This document shows positions 28,044 through 36,434 of a DNA stretch of 64,000 nucleotides, in pieces. The stretch's first letter is position 1. Each line of letters starts with the position of its first letter. Origin of the DNA: an uncultured Sulfitobacter sp. (lineage in GTDB: Bacteria > Pseudomonadota > Alphaproteobacteria > Rhodobacterales > Rhodobacteraceae); contig CANMXJ010000001.1 in the NCBI GenBank assembly GCA_947501805.1, positions 434,001 through 498,000 of the forward strand, in the 5' to 3' direction. The position numbers and the translations under genes were made by a program. A model generated the notes under the pieces. The model made no database searches, had not been told where the DNA came from, and worked only from the letters and a program-made list of their open reading frames with translations.

Positions 28044-28358
28044 CTAGGCGTCCGCCAGTTTCACCGGATCGCCGTGCGGTGTGCTGAGATAAGCCGCTTC
28101 CCATGCATCGCGCAGTGCTAAGACATCAGCGGGCGCGGCCATCCCGATCTCGACCAGAAAGCCTTCAAGCGTTTCCAGCCATGCGGTAAAGTAATCCTCG
28201 CCGCCATTCAGCTCTTTGTCCAGTCCGTGCTGTTTCAGCATTGCGCCAAAGCGTTCAGCCCATACGCCCCATTCAAAATGGCCTGCCTCGTTCAGATGCA
28301 CAGTCAACGCAAAAACCTGCGCATGCCATGGCGCTTCAAAGACGGGTTCGGGTTTCAT
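28044..28358 (-). CDS. Nitrile hydratase activator/accessory protein (P14K/NhlE type)
   Basis: About 104 residues related to the beta-subunit N-terminal half (FEAPWHAQVFALTVHLNE, GHFEWGVWAE), as expected for the metallochaperone of cobalt-type nitrile hydratases. It delivers cobalt to the alpha subunit. The start at 28358 is chosen because its ATG overlaps the nthB stop as ATGA; a GTG at 28385 would overlap nthB by 31 bp. Third gene of the nthA-nthB-activator operon. Confidence 0.87.
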   Translation of the reverse strand: MKPEPVFEAPWHAQVFALTVHLNEAGHFEWGVWAERFGAMLKQHGLDKELNGGEDYFTAWLETLEGFLVEIGMAAPADVLALRDAWEAAYLSTPHGDPVKLADA

Positions 28359-29032
28359 GGCGCGGGCAACAGATAGCTTTGCCACATATCTACCACCACT
28401 TCATCTCGTGGGTGTTCGGGGTGCTGCCAGAGTTCGGACGCGGGAAAGACCACGGCATAAAGCGGCTCTGGCGCTTCACCAAATCCATGGGCATTGCTGT
28501 CGGGCAGAATGTGCGACCCATGCAGGCGCAGGATATGCCCCCGCGCCCCCGCTGCATATCTGGGCAAGCGTGTATGACCGCCACTGACCTTTTCATTCTC
28601 GGCAAACTTGCGCGCGATCACGGCATCACCGGTTTTGAATGTCGGTGCGATGTTTGAGGGTCGATCCACTGGCCCGCCTTTGGCCAAGACACCTGCTACT
28701 TTATCCGCGCTCAACTTGCGCTCTGCCAAGGGGCTTGGGGCCGGTTCCACTGTTCCGGCCAGCTCCTCAGACGTCAGCACACCGGTTTGCACCAGCACAT
28801 TGGCCAGACCACCCATCCACTTTTCATAGTAGGAAAAACGCGTGTAATCCTTGGGGGACAAGGATTCGCGAGCATGGCGCGACATATCCAGATTGAACGC
28901 GCCCACAGCACCTGTTGCGACCGTCAGCGCCATCGCACGTGGATGCCAATCGGCGTGAAATTTCACGTCTTCGGGTTCAGGCTTTACCGCCCCATCGCCA
29001 AAACGTCCGCCCATGTCGTGGAGCCGGCTCAC
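28355..29032 (-). CDS. nthB: Nitrile hydratase subunit beta
   Basis: 225 residues. The N-terminal RLHDMGGRFGDG matches the family opening (HDxGG), and the C-terminal SH3-like barrel is evident: FKTGDAVIAR, GHTRLPRYAAGARG and LYAVVFPASELW. With NthA it hydrates nitriles to amides in the cytoplasm. The start is a GTG at 29032, reached through an unusual 12-codon frame between nthA and nthB. No amidase gene is seen nearby to take the amide onward. Confidence 0.93.
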   Translation of the reverse strand: MSRLHDMGGRFGDGAVKPEPEDVKFHADWHPRAMALTVATGAVGAFNLDMSRHARESLSPKDYTRFSYYEKWMGGLANVLVQTGVLTSEELAGTVEPAPSPLAERKLSADKVAGVLAKGGPVDRPSNIAPTFKTGDAVIARKFAENEKVSGGHTRLPRYAAGARGHILRLHGSHILPDSNAHGFGEAPEPLYAVVFPASELWQHPEHPRDEVVVDMWQSYLLPAP

Positions 29033-29067
29033 GACTCTGCGCCCAAAATAATGTGGAGGCGGCTCAT
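29029..29067 (-). other. 12-codon bridging frame and imperfect 35-bp duplication between nthA and nthB
   Basis: The nthA stop overlaps an ATG (ATGA) at 29067. That ATG opens a frame [12 protein letters not shown] whose stop overlaps the nthB GTG as GTGA. The first five codons repeat those of nthB (MSRLH), 35 bp upstream and out of frame, suggesting a small duplication of the original start. Ribosomes could pass nthA, the mini-frame and nthB by successive restarts. Confidence 0.6.
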
Positions 29068-29681
29068 GGCTGCCCTGCCAATCCGGTGCCGATCATGCTG
29101 TCACGGCTGACCAATTCCATCAGTTCGTCCTCATCCATATCTTCGGTGCCAGCAGGACGTTGCGGGATCACCAGATAGCGCATCTCGGCTGTCGAATCCC
29201 AGACACGCACCGCCTTTTCTTCGGGCAGGTTAACACCGAAATCCGCAAGCACCTTGCGCGGTTCACGAACAACGCGTGCGCGATAGGCATCGGATTTGTA
29301 CCAGCCCGGCGGAATACCAAGCAGCGGCCACGGATAACAGCTACACAGGGTACAAACGACCATATTGTGCACCGCATCGGTATTTTCCACCGCAACCATG
29401 TGTTCGCCCTGTCGGCCGTAAAACCCCATGTCAGACACCACCGTCGTTGCATCTTCGAGCAAGGCGGCACGGAAAACAGGGTCCGACCATGCCCGCGCAA
29501 CAACACGGGCCCCATTGCGCGGACCGATTTTGTTTTCGTAAGTATCAATGATTTCGTCCAGAGCGGCAGGATCAATCAAGCCCTTCTTTACCAATAGTGT
29601 CTCAAGCGCCTTGACCCGCAAAGCAGGATCAGATGGCAAAAGGGCGTGCGGGTCATCGTGAGAGGCATGATCATGGGGCAT
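29064..29681 (-). CDS. nthA: Nitrile hydratase subunit alpha, cobalt type
   Basis: 205 residues. The metal-binding claw is C110-T-L-C113-S-C115; Thr in the second position marks the cobalt class (Ser would mark iron). The neighbouring [30 protein letters not shown] is typical. A His-rich start ([12 protein letters not shown]) may help metal loading. First gene of nthA-nthB-activator. The ribosome binding site is weak. Confidence 0.95.
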   Translation of the reverse strand: MPHDHASHDDPHALLPSDPALRVKALETLLVKKGLIDPAALDEIIDTYENKIGPRNGARVVARAWSDPVFRAALLEDATTVVSDMGFYGRQGEHMVAVENTDAVHNMVVCTLCSCYPWPLLGIPPGWYKSDAYRARVVREPRKVLADFGVNLPEEKAVRVWDSTAEMRYLVIPQRPAGTEDMDEDELMELVSRDSMIGTGLAGQP

Positions 29682-29759
29682 GCGGTCGAGAGTGCACCAG
29701 CTTAGACACCTTGTCCATGATCCCTGCCAAGTTACTCATAAAACGGCAAATTTTGCACA

Positions 29760-29900
29760 GGATTTTTTACGCGATTCGTGATACAGTGATTGTAATAGGG
29801 CGAGTCTGATCCACCTCAATTCCAGGAATACCCTCTTAAACATGGCGTGGTAGAGTACCGCTTTAGAAAGACCGTCGTTCATTAAACGACGGTCTTTGTT
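29760..29900 (+). ncRNA. Candidate small RNA ending in a strong hairpin, between nthA and secG
   Basis: The 323 bp between divergent nthA and secG contain a 13-bp perfect stem, AAAGACCGTCGTT (29867-29879) and AACGACGGTCTTT (29885-29897), followed by TTTGTTTGT-like sequence. No gene ends here in either direction, so a terminator would have to belong to a short untranslated transcript from roughly 29790, or to the secG leader. No known RNA family is recognised. Both boundaries are guesses. Confidence 0.35.
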
Positions 29901-30004
29901 TGTGGGCCATATGGCACCGTCCTCCCGGCACGCCGATCCTCCCTTGCCCCGCTTGCCAAACATGCCTAGATAACCGCAAACAAAAAAGCGAAAGCAGACC
30001 ACCT

Positions 30005-30367
30005 ATGGAAAACGTCGTTCTGATCATCCACCTTTTGCTGGCCCTTGGCCTGATTGCCGTTGTGCTGATGCAACGTTCCGAAGGTGGCGGTCTGGGGATG
30101 GGCGGTGGCGGCGGTGGCAACGTATCGGGCCGGTCCGCTGCGACAGCGCTGGGTAAATTGACATGGGTTCTGGGCATCGCTTTCATCATCACATCAATCA
30201 CCCTGACAGTGCTTGTGGCACAAAAGTCGTCCGGCGCGTCGGTTATCGACCGTCTTGGGGTCACACCGCCCACGGCAACAGACACAGACACCGGCCTTCC
30301 GGCAGGCGACAGCCTTCTGCCGCCGACAGCGGACGACAATGCGCCGCTGGTCCCGCTGGCTGACTAA
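30005..30367 (+). CDS. secG: Preprotein translocase subunit SecG
   Basis: 120 residues. It has the two SecG membrane helices (about residues 2-20 and 50-72) joined by a Gly-rich loop, LMQRSEGGGLGMGGGGGG, the family hallmark, and an extended acidic/Pro tail usual in alphaproteobacteria. It assists protein export through SecYEG. The ATG at 30005 is chosen because upstream in-frame codons do not resemble SecG. pyrG follows 176 bp later. Confidence 0.95.
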   Translation: MENVVLIIHLLLALGLIAVVLMQRSEGGGLGMGGGGGGNVSGRSAATALGKLTWVLGIAFIITSITLTVLVAQKSSGASVIDRLGVTPPTATDTDTGLPAGDSLLPPTADDNAPLVPLAD

Positions 30368-30543
30368 ACGTCAACCACAAGACCTTGAGAAAATGCCGGT
30401 TTTCGCAACTGTATGTTGCGGGCTGGCCTTGCCTTGGCTTTGCGAATCCTGCTATCCTTAAATCCCGTGGGGTATGGTTCTCAAACCATCACCTGCGCGG
30501 AGATTCCGCACTTTTTTAGAACTTCACGGGGGTCTTCGGGCAC

Positions 30544-32190
30544 ATGGCGCGTTATATTTTCATCACTGGTGGCGTGGTTTCATCCTTGGGCAAGGGTCTG
30601 GCATCCGCCGCATTGGGTGCATTGCTGCAAGCGCGTGGCTTTTCAGTGCGGTTGCGCAAGCTTGATCCTTACCTGAACGTAGATCCGGGAACGATGTCAC
30701 CCTTTGAGCATGGCGAGGTCTTTGTAACCGATGACGGTGCCGAAACCGATCTGGATCTGGGTCACTACGAACGCTTTACCGGCGTCCCTGCCCGCAAGAC
30801 TGATTCCGTCTCGTCCGGGCGCATCTATTCTACTGTTTTGGAAAAAGAACGCCGGGGCGATTATCTGGGCAAGACGATTCAAGTTGTGCCCCATGTGACC
30901 AATGAAATTAAAGATTTTCTTAAAATCGGAGAGGATGAAGTCGACTTTATGCTCTGCGAGATCGGCGGCACGGTCGGCGACATCGAAGGGCTGCCATTCT
31001 TCGAAGCGATCCGCCAGTTTTCGCACGACAAACCGCGCGGGCAGTGCATTTTCATGCACCTGACATTGCTGCCCTATCTCGCGGCGTCGGGTGAGTTGAA
31101 AACCAAACCCACGCAACACTCTGTCAAGGAATTGCAAAGCATCGGCATCGCGCCCGACATTCTGGTCTGCCGCTCCGAACATCCGATCCCCGAAAAGGAA
31201 CGCGAGAAAATCGCGCTGTTCTGTAATGTGCGCAAGGAACATGTGGTTGCTGCTTATGACCTGAAATCAATCTACGAAGCCCCCCTTGCCTACCACGCGC
31301 AGGGATTGGACCAAGCCGTGCTGGATGCCTTTGATATCTCGCCCGCGCCCAAACCTGATCTGACTGTCTGGCACGACGTTTATGACCGCATCCACAACCC
31401 CGAAGGCGAGGTCCGTGTCGCGATTGTCGGCAAATACACGCAACTCGGTGATGCCTATAAATCTATCGCCGAGGCGCTGACGCATGGTGGCATGGCAAAC
31501 CGGGTCAAGGTCAAGATTGAATGGGTCGACGCCGAAGTATTTGACCAGAGCGATGATCTTGCCTCTGCCCTTGAAGGCTTCCATGCAATCCTCGTGCCCG
31601 GCGGTTTTGGCGAACGTGGCACCGAAGGCAAGATCAAGGCGGCCCAATATGCACGAGAGCATAAAGTGCCCTATCTCGGCATCTGTCTGGGCATGCAGAT
31701 GGCGGTGATCGAAGCAGCGCGAAACGTAGCCGGTGTGAAGACCGCTGGATCAGAAGAATTTGATCACGAGTCAGGCAAGAAGCGGTTTGAACCAGTCGTG
31801 TACCACCTCAAGGAGTGGGTGCAGGGTAACCACAAGGTTGAACGCAAGGTTGGGGATGACAAGGGCGGCACGATGCGGCTGGGTGCATATGATGCAACCT
31901 TGGTCGCCGGGTCGCGTGTCGCCGAAGCCTATGGCACGACGCAGATTGATGAACGCCACCGCCACCGCTACGAGGTTGATATTGCCTACAAAGACCAGCT
32001 TGAAAAAGTCGGCATGGTGTTTTCCGGCATGTCGCCTGACGGCAAACTGCCAGAGATTGTCGAATGGTCTGATCATCCGTGGTTCATCGGTGTGCAGTTC
32101 CATCCGGAGCTGAAGTCGAAGCCCTTTGCGCCGCACCCGCTGTTCAAGGATTTTGTACGCGCCGCCAAAGAAATGTCGCGGCTGGTCTAG
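30544..32190 (+). CDS. pyrG: CTP synthase
   Basis: 548 residues. The amidoligase domain begins [20 protein letters not shown], and the C-terminal class I glutamine amidotransferase domain has Cys381 in GICLGMQ and the closing His/Glu in [10 protein letters not shown]. It makes CTP from UTP, ATP and glutamine. The start is firm: the [10 protein letters not shown] beginning is conserved. secG-pyrG is a common alphaproteobacterial arrangement. Confidence 0.98.
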   Translation: MARYIFITGGVVSSLGKGLASAALGALLQARGFSVRLRKLDPYLNVDPGTMSPFEHGEVFVTDDGAETDLDLGHYERFTGVPARKTDSVSSGRIYSTVLEKERRGDYLGKTIQVVPHVTNEIKDFLKIGEDEVDFMLCEIGGTVGDIEGLPFFEAIRQFSHDKPRGQCIFMHLTLLPYLAASGELKTKPTQHSVKELQSIGIAPDILVCRSEHPIPEKEREKIALFCNVRKEHVVAAYDLKSIYEAPLAYHAQGLDQAVLDAFDISPAPKPDLTVWHDVYDRIHNPEGEVRVAIVGKYTQLGDAYKSIAEALTHGGMANRVKVKIEWVDAEVFDQSDDLASALEGFHAILVPGGFGERGTEGKIKAAQYAREHKVPYLGICLGMQMAVIEAARNVAGVKTAGSEEFDHESGKKRFEPVVYHLKEWVQGNHKVERKVGDDKGGTMRLGAYDATLVAGSRVAEAYGTTQIDERHRHRYEVDIAYKDQLEKVGMVFSGMSPDGKLPEIVEWSDHPWFIGVQFHPELKSKPFAPHPLFKDFVRAAKEMSRLV

Positions 32191-32249
32191 GCATTTTACA
32201 CTGCAAAGCCCTTGCAGGCTCTTTGCTCCAAACCGCTGAGGTTGCCTGA

Positions 32250-33026
32250 ATGCTGTCCTATCAACACATCTATCACGCTGGAAACCTCGCGGATGTGCAC
32301 AAGCACAGCCTGTTGGCATGGATGCTGGCCTATCTGACCCGTAAGGAGAAGCCGCTTAGCTATCTTGAGACACATGGCGGACGTGCCCTTTACGATCTGA
32401 CCGATGCAGAAGCGTTGAAGACAGGCGAAGCCGCACAAGGCATCGAAAAAGTAGCAAAGTGGTTTGATCCTGCGCACCCCTATGCGCGCGTCCTGAAGGA
32501 TGTTCGATCATCAGACGGGCCAAATGCCTATCCCGGCTCCCCTTTGATTGCCGCAAGTCTCTTGCGGCCGACAGACAGCCTCCATCTGGCCGAATTGCAT
32601 CCACGCGAACATGCCGCGCTGCAATTGGCCATGTCGCCCTATACTGCAAAAATTCATCTGAGTGACGGGTTTGAAATGGCGCATGCCCTAACGCCGCCAA
32701 CGCCGCGCCGGGGTCTTATGCTGATTGATCCAAGCTATGAGGTCAAAGACGACTACCTGACGATTCCGCGCCATATCGCACAGATCAAACGCGCATGGAA
32801 TGTCGGCATCATCGTGTTGTGGTATCCCATCCTGACCAACAAAGCGCATGTACCAATGCTGTCGGCATTGTCGGGCGCACATCAGGATGCGCTGCGTCAC
32901 GAAGTGCACTTCCCTCCGGCACGGCGGGGGCATGGCATGGTTGGATCCGGGCTGTTTGTGATAAACCCGCCTTTTGGATTGGGCGATGAGGCCCGCACAA
33001 TCGGCGAGAAATTCAAGAAACTGTAA
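32250..33026 (+). CDS. rlmJ: 23S rRNA (adenine(2030)-N6)-methyltransferase RlmJ
   Basis: 258 residues. The opening MLSYQHIYHAGNLADVHKH is the RlmJ hallmark and ETHGGRALYDL is the SAM-binding region. The catalytic motif IV reads D160-P-S-Y163, not the DPPY usual for N6-adenine methyltransferases; the change is conservative and may be normal in this clade. It methylates A2030 of 23S rRNA. The 59-bp gap from pyrG holds a small imperfect stem. The DUF1330 gene follows after 13 bp. Confidence 0.93.
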   Translation: MLSYQHIYHAGNLADVHKHSLLAWMLAYLTRKEKPLSYLETHGGRALYDLTDAEALKTGEAAQGIEKVAKWFDPAHPYARVLKDVRSSDGPNAYPGSPLIAASLLRPTDSLHLAELHPREHAALQLAMSPYTAKIHLSDGFEMAHALTPPTPRRGLMLIDPSYEVKDDYLTIPRHIAQIKRAWNVGIIVLWYPILTNKAHVPMLSALSGAHQDALRHEVHFPPARRGHGMVGSGLFVINPPFGLGDEARTIGEKFKKL

Positions 33027-33039
33027 GGGAGTGGACCAC

Positions 33040-33333
33040 ATGGCCAAAGGATACTGGATTGCGCGGATGGACGTGAACGACGCAGAAGTCTACGATACCT
33101 ACCGCGCTGCAAACGCCAAACCTTTTACGGATTATGGTGCAAAATTTGTGGTGCGCGGCGGACAACAGCACGTACGCGAGGGCGAATGGCGCAGCAGGAC
33201 CGTGGTGCTTGAGTTTGCCTCATTGGAGCAAGCCATCGCCTGTTACGAAAGTGACGCATATCAAAAGGCCAAGGACATTCGACTGCCCGTCTCGGAGGGT
33301 GACATGGTAATCGTTGAGGGATACGAAAGCTGA
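33040..33333 (+). CDS. DUF1330 family protein
   Basis: 97 residues with the ferredoxin-like dimeric alpha/beta-barrel pattern of DUF1330: GYWIARMDVNDAEVYDTYRA, FVVRGGQQHV, RTVVLEFASLEQAIACYES and an Asp-Met-Val-Ile ending. Members are small cytoplasmic proteins of unknown role, distantly related to antibiotic-biosynthesis monooxygenases. The start at 33040 follows AAGGGAG. It is cotranscribed with rlmJ. Confidence 0.88.
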   Translation: MAKGYWIARMDVNDAEVYDTYRAANAKPFTDYGAKFVVRGGQQHVREGEWRSRTVVLEFASLEQAIACYESDAYQKAKDIRLPVSEGDMVIVEGYES

Positions 33334-33354
33334 AAAATGTGCTAGGATGTCTTT

Positions 33355-34005
33355 ATGAGACATCTGGCAGCCCTTCTTCTGGCATGTGCCCCCATGACCG
33401 CAGTCGCATGCGCAATGCCCGTTTGCCTTGTCAATCCCGACAGCCTCAGCTTGACGCAAGTGATCACATTTGACGACATTCGCAGCGGCAGTGGGCCGGG
33501 CTACAAGGTTGATGATATCCTGCCGCTGGAGGGAGCCACTTTTGGTGAACGGTTTGAGGGGCAATCCGTGATACCTCAGGGGTCACATGACCAAATCACC
33601 GGCACCGCATTTGGTCCTTTGACGATGATGCCGGGTTTGGCGGGGCAAAACCTGTCCGTTGTACATTTCTACGGCAACACGGTGCTGAACGGATATGGAA
33701 GTGCAGGTTTTCCCAAACGCGAAGCGCAAGGAGAGGGTGCGATTGCAGTCCTGTTCGACATTGATCAATCCGCACTTGCTTTTGATCTGCGTGGCGGCGA
33801 GGACGGTGCTGCATTGGTCAGCTTTCACCGCCGCGATGGCAGTTTCATTGGGCAAGTTCCGGTGCAACCCACCGGCGAATTTTCCGTTGGATTCCTGCGC
33901 AATAACGGAACAGCCGACATCGCTGGTTTCGTTATCACAAATACTGACCCTCAAGGGCTTGCAATTGACACTTTACGCTTTGGAAAACCACCTGACTTGA
34001 GTTAA
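33355..34005 (+). CDS. Exported protein of unknown function
   Basis: 216 residues with a signal peptide (MRHLAALLLACAPMTAVACA), probably cleaved before residue 20. The mature part is predicted beta-rich, with FDDIRSGSGPGY, FHRRDGSFIGQVPV and FGKPPDL near the end, reminiscent of carbohydrate-binding-like or PEP-CTERM-associated beta sandwiches but without a certain family. It has a few Cys only at the N-terminus. It lies in a rightward run from pyrG to the TerB pair. Confidence 0.78.
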   Translation: MRHLAALLLACAPMTAVACAMPVCLVNPDSLSLTQVITFDDIRSGSGPGYKVDDILPLEGATFGERFEGQSVIPQGSHDQITGTAFGPLTMMPGLAGQNLSVVHFYGNTVLNGYGSAGFPKREAQGEGAIAVLFDIDQSALAFDLRGGEDGAALVSFHRRDGSFIGQVPVQPTGEFSVGFLRNNGTADIAGFVITNTDPQGLAIDTLRFGKPPDLS

Positions 34006-34014
34006 CAAGCCATC

Positions 34015-34452
34015 ATGTTTGAACGCCTCTTTCCCCGCCGCACGCCGGAACCCGCGCCATTGCCACAACCCAATGTCCAACTTGCGCTTGGCGCACTGCT
34101 GGTGCGTGTGGCTTTTGCTGACAAGAACTACCGCGCCACCGAGATTGGTCAGATAGATCGCATCCTCGCCCAGACCTTTGGTCTTGGCCCGATCGAGGCC
34201 GCCAAACTGCGCGCCACAAGTGAAGCGCTTCAGCGTGATGCGCCCGAAACCACCGAATTTGCCCAAATTCTGCGCGAAGAAGTGGATTATGCGCAGCGTC
34301 TGGCATTGGGCGAAGCAATGTGGACCGTCGCCTTGGCAGACGGGCACCGCCATGAGAAAGAAGAAATCCAACTTCTGGCAATTGAAACGGCGCTGGGTCT
34401 TACCGAAAACGACATTGAGGATCTGCGCAAGAAAGCAACAGGCGCGCGCTGA
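34015..34452 (+). CDS. TerB-like protein, copy 1
   Basis: 145 residues, all helical, with the TerB pattern: LALGALLVRVAFADKNYRATEIGQID and WTVALADGHRHEKEEIQLL, each carrying the conserved Asp. TerB-type proteins are linked to tellurite resistance and metal or membrane stress, but many free-standing copies have no known role. It starts 9 bp after the exported-protein gene. A related copy follows immediately. Confidence 0.85.
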   Translation: MFERLFPRRTPEPAPLPQPNVQLALGALLVRVAFADKNYRATEIGQIDRILAQTFGLGPIEAAKLRATSEALQRDAPETTEFAQILREEVDYAQRLALGEAMWTVALADGHRHEKEEIQLLAIETALGLTENDIEDLRKKATGAR

Positions 34453-34488
34453 CTTGGTCTTTTGCGCTGATGCCCCTATATCTCTGAC

Positions 34489-34929
34489 ATGTTTGCAGAT
34501 TTCCTCAAACGGCTGACAACGCCGGACCCCGCCCCGCTTGCCGATGACGACGCCCGCCTTGCGCTGACTGCGCTTTTGGTGCGAGTCGCGCGCTCGGACA
34601 ATTATTATGCCAAAGCCGAAGCGGAACAGATCGAACGGATCGCGGCCGCCCGCTACGGGCTAAGCGCACAAGCCGCCCGTGATCTGCGCAGTCAAGGCGA
34701 AGTGTTGGAAACCGAAGCCCCCGATACCGTCCGCTTTACCCGGGCCATCAAGGATGCGGTGCCCTACGAGGAACGTCTCGGCGTGATCGAAGCACTGTGG
34801 ACTGTAGTGCTTGCCGATGGGTCACGATCTGACGAAGAAAACGCGTTGTTACGTCTTGTTGCCAGCCTTTTGGGTGTCACGGACACAGACAGCGCCATGG
34901 CGCGCCAAAGGGTCGATCAGCGCGGCTGA
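34489..34929 (+). CDS. TerB-like protein, copy 2
   Basis: 146 residues and alignable end to end with copy 1: LALTALLVRVARSDNYYAKAEAEQIE and WTVVLADGSRSDEENALLR correspond to its two motifs. The pair looks like an old tandem duplication, now well diverged. It is the last gene of the rightward run. The 160 bp that follow hold the operator-like palindrome of the polyamine operon. Confidence 0.85.
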   Translation: MFADFLKRLTTPDPAPLADDDARLALTALLVRVARSDNYYAKAEAEQIERIAAARYGLSAQAARDLRSQGEVLETEAPDTVRFTRAIKDAVPYEERLGVIEALWTVVLADGSRSDEENALLRLVASLLGVTDTDSAMARQRVDQRG

Positions 34930-34990
34930 CCCTTGGCCGCAAACGCAGGCGCAAAATTTACTTGCGTCCCAAACTGATACGGTAGTATTC

Positions 34991-35008
34991 ATAATTTGAT
35001 CAAATTAT
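34991..35008. promoter_or_regulatory. 18-bp perfect palindrome upstream of the polyamine operon
   Basis: ATAATTTGATCAAATTAT is its own reverse complement. It lies 83 bp before the first ATG (35091) of the glutamine-synthetase-like operon and within an AT-rich patch, so it is a good candidate operator for a dimeric repressor such as a PuuR- or XRE-type regulator. No regulator gene is adjacent. Confidence 0.6.
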
Positions 35009-35090
35009 CCGGCGCGTGGGCGGCGGACGCCTTTGGCGGTCCAATCGGGCCCACGCCAAACCGGATGGCCCACCGCCCAAATGGTGTGTT

Positions 35091-36425
35091 ATGAACAATT
35101 GGCTTCGCAAAAACCCCCTTGTCCGCTCAGTGCGGGTCGCTGCTGCAGACCTCAACGGTCAACCGCGCGGCAAACGTATCCCAACCCGTTTTGCCGATAA
35201 GGCACTTGAAGACGGGACGCGGTTTCCCTTTTCTGTCCTGAACCTGGACATCTGGGGCGAAGATATCGAAGACAGCCCGTTGGTGATGGAAAGCGGCGAC
35301 AAGGACGGTGTGCTTAAGGCAACCGAGCGTGGCTTTATGCCGATGCCATGGTTGGAAAATCCGACTGCCCTGCTCCCGATTTGGATGTATCACGATGATG
35401 GACGCCCTTTTGCCGGTGACCCGCGCCATGCATTGAATGCCGTGTTAAAGCGTTTCAAGGCACGCGGCCTGACGCCGGTCTGCGCGGTCGAACTCGAATT
35501 CTTCTTGATCGACGATTCAGGTCGCAAACTGCAAGTCCCACCCTCGCCCCGTTCCGGTAAGCGACGTCAGGCGGGTGATATCCTCAGCATGCGTGCGCTC
35601 GACCAGTTCGATAATTTCTTTACGGAACTTTATGACGCCTGCGAAGAGATGGACATTCCCGCAGACACCGCAATTTCAGAAGCGGGTCTTGGCCAGTTCG
35701 AAATCAACCTGATGCATTGCGACGATGCTCTGCGTGCGGCGGATGACGCATGGCTTTTCAAAATGCTGGTCAAAGGTCTGGCACGCAAACATGGCTTTGC
35801 TGCCAGCTTTATGGCCAAACCCTACCCCGATTACGCAGGCTCCGGCTTGCATATGCATTTCTCTGTGCTGGACGAAAACGGCGACAACGTCTTTGACAAC
35901 GGCGGTCCTGAAGGCACGGACATGCTACGCCATGCGGTTGCCGGATGTTTGAATGCAATGCCCGGATCTGCGCTGATCTTCGCACCACACGCCAACAGCT
36001 ATGACCGGATTGTGCCGGATGCCCATGCGCCTACAAGTGTCTGCTGGGCTTACGAAAACCGCACATCATCTATTCGTATTCCGTCGGGCAACCATAAGGC
36101 GCGGCGCATTGAGCACCGCGTTGCCGGGGGTGATGTGAACCCCTATTTGATGCTGGCAACGGTGCTGGGTGCTGCAATCAACGGCATCGAAGACGCGGAA
36201 GACCCGCCAGCCCCGATCACCGGCAACGCCTATGCGGCAAAGCTGCCGCAAATCCCCGGCGACTGGCAGACGGCAATCGACCTGTTTGAAAAAGACCCGC
36301 ATGTAGCGCGAATTTTTCCGCCTGAATTGATCCGGAATCTGGTGATGACAAAACGTCAGGAACAGCGGGATATGTCGGAGCTAAGCCGCGAAGAACAGGT
36401 CGAGATTTATCTCGAAACTGTGTAA
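35091..36425 (+). CDS. Glutamine synthetase family protein (gamma-glutamylpolyamine synthetase-like), copy 1
   Basis: About 444 residues. The catalytic domain shows the GS signatures: VCAVELEFFLID (metal Glu), EAGLGQFEINL, SGLHMHFSVLDENG (His) and ARRIEHRVAGGDVNPYL (Arg). In PuuA-type members the enzyme ligates glutamate to putrescine or another amine, the first step of the gamma-glutamylated catabolic route. The start is set at the ATG at 35091, which gives the usual short N-terminal domain. First gene of a four-gene operon with an amidotransferase, a second ligase and an FAD oxidase. Confidence 0.9.
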   Translation: MNNWLRKNPLVRSVRVAAADLNGQPRGKRIPTRFADKALEDGTRFPFSVLNLDIWGEDIEDSPLVMESGDKDGVLKATERGFMPMPWLENPTALLPIWMYHDDGRPFAGDPRHALNAVLKRFKARGLTPVCAVELEFFLIDDSGRKLQVPPSPRSGKRRQAGDILSMRALDQFDNFFTELYDACEEMDIPADTAISEAGLGQFEINLMHCDDALRAADDAWLFKMLVKGLARKHGFAASFMAKPYPDYAGSGLHMHFSVLDENGDNVFDNGGPEGTDMLRHAVAGCLNAMPGSALIFAPHANSYDRIVPDAHAPTSVCWAYENRTSSIRIPSGNHKARRIEHRVAGGDVNPYLMLATVLGAAINGIEDAEDPPAPITGNAYAAKLPQIPGDWQTAIDLFEKDPHVARIFPPELIRNLVMTKRQEQRDMSELSREEQVEIYLETV

Positions 36426-36434
36426 GGAACCTTT

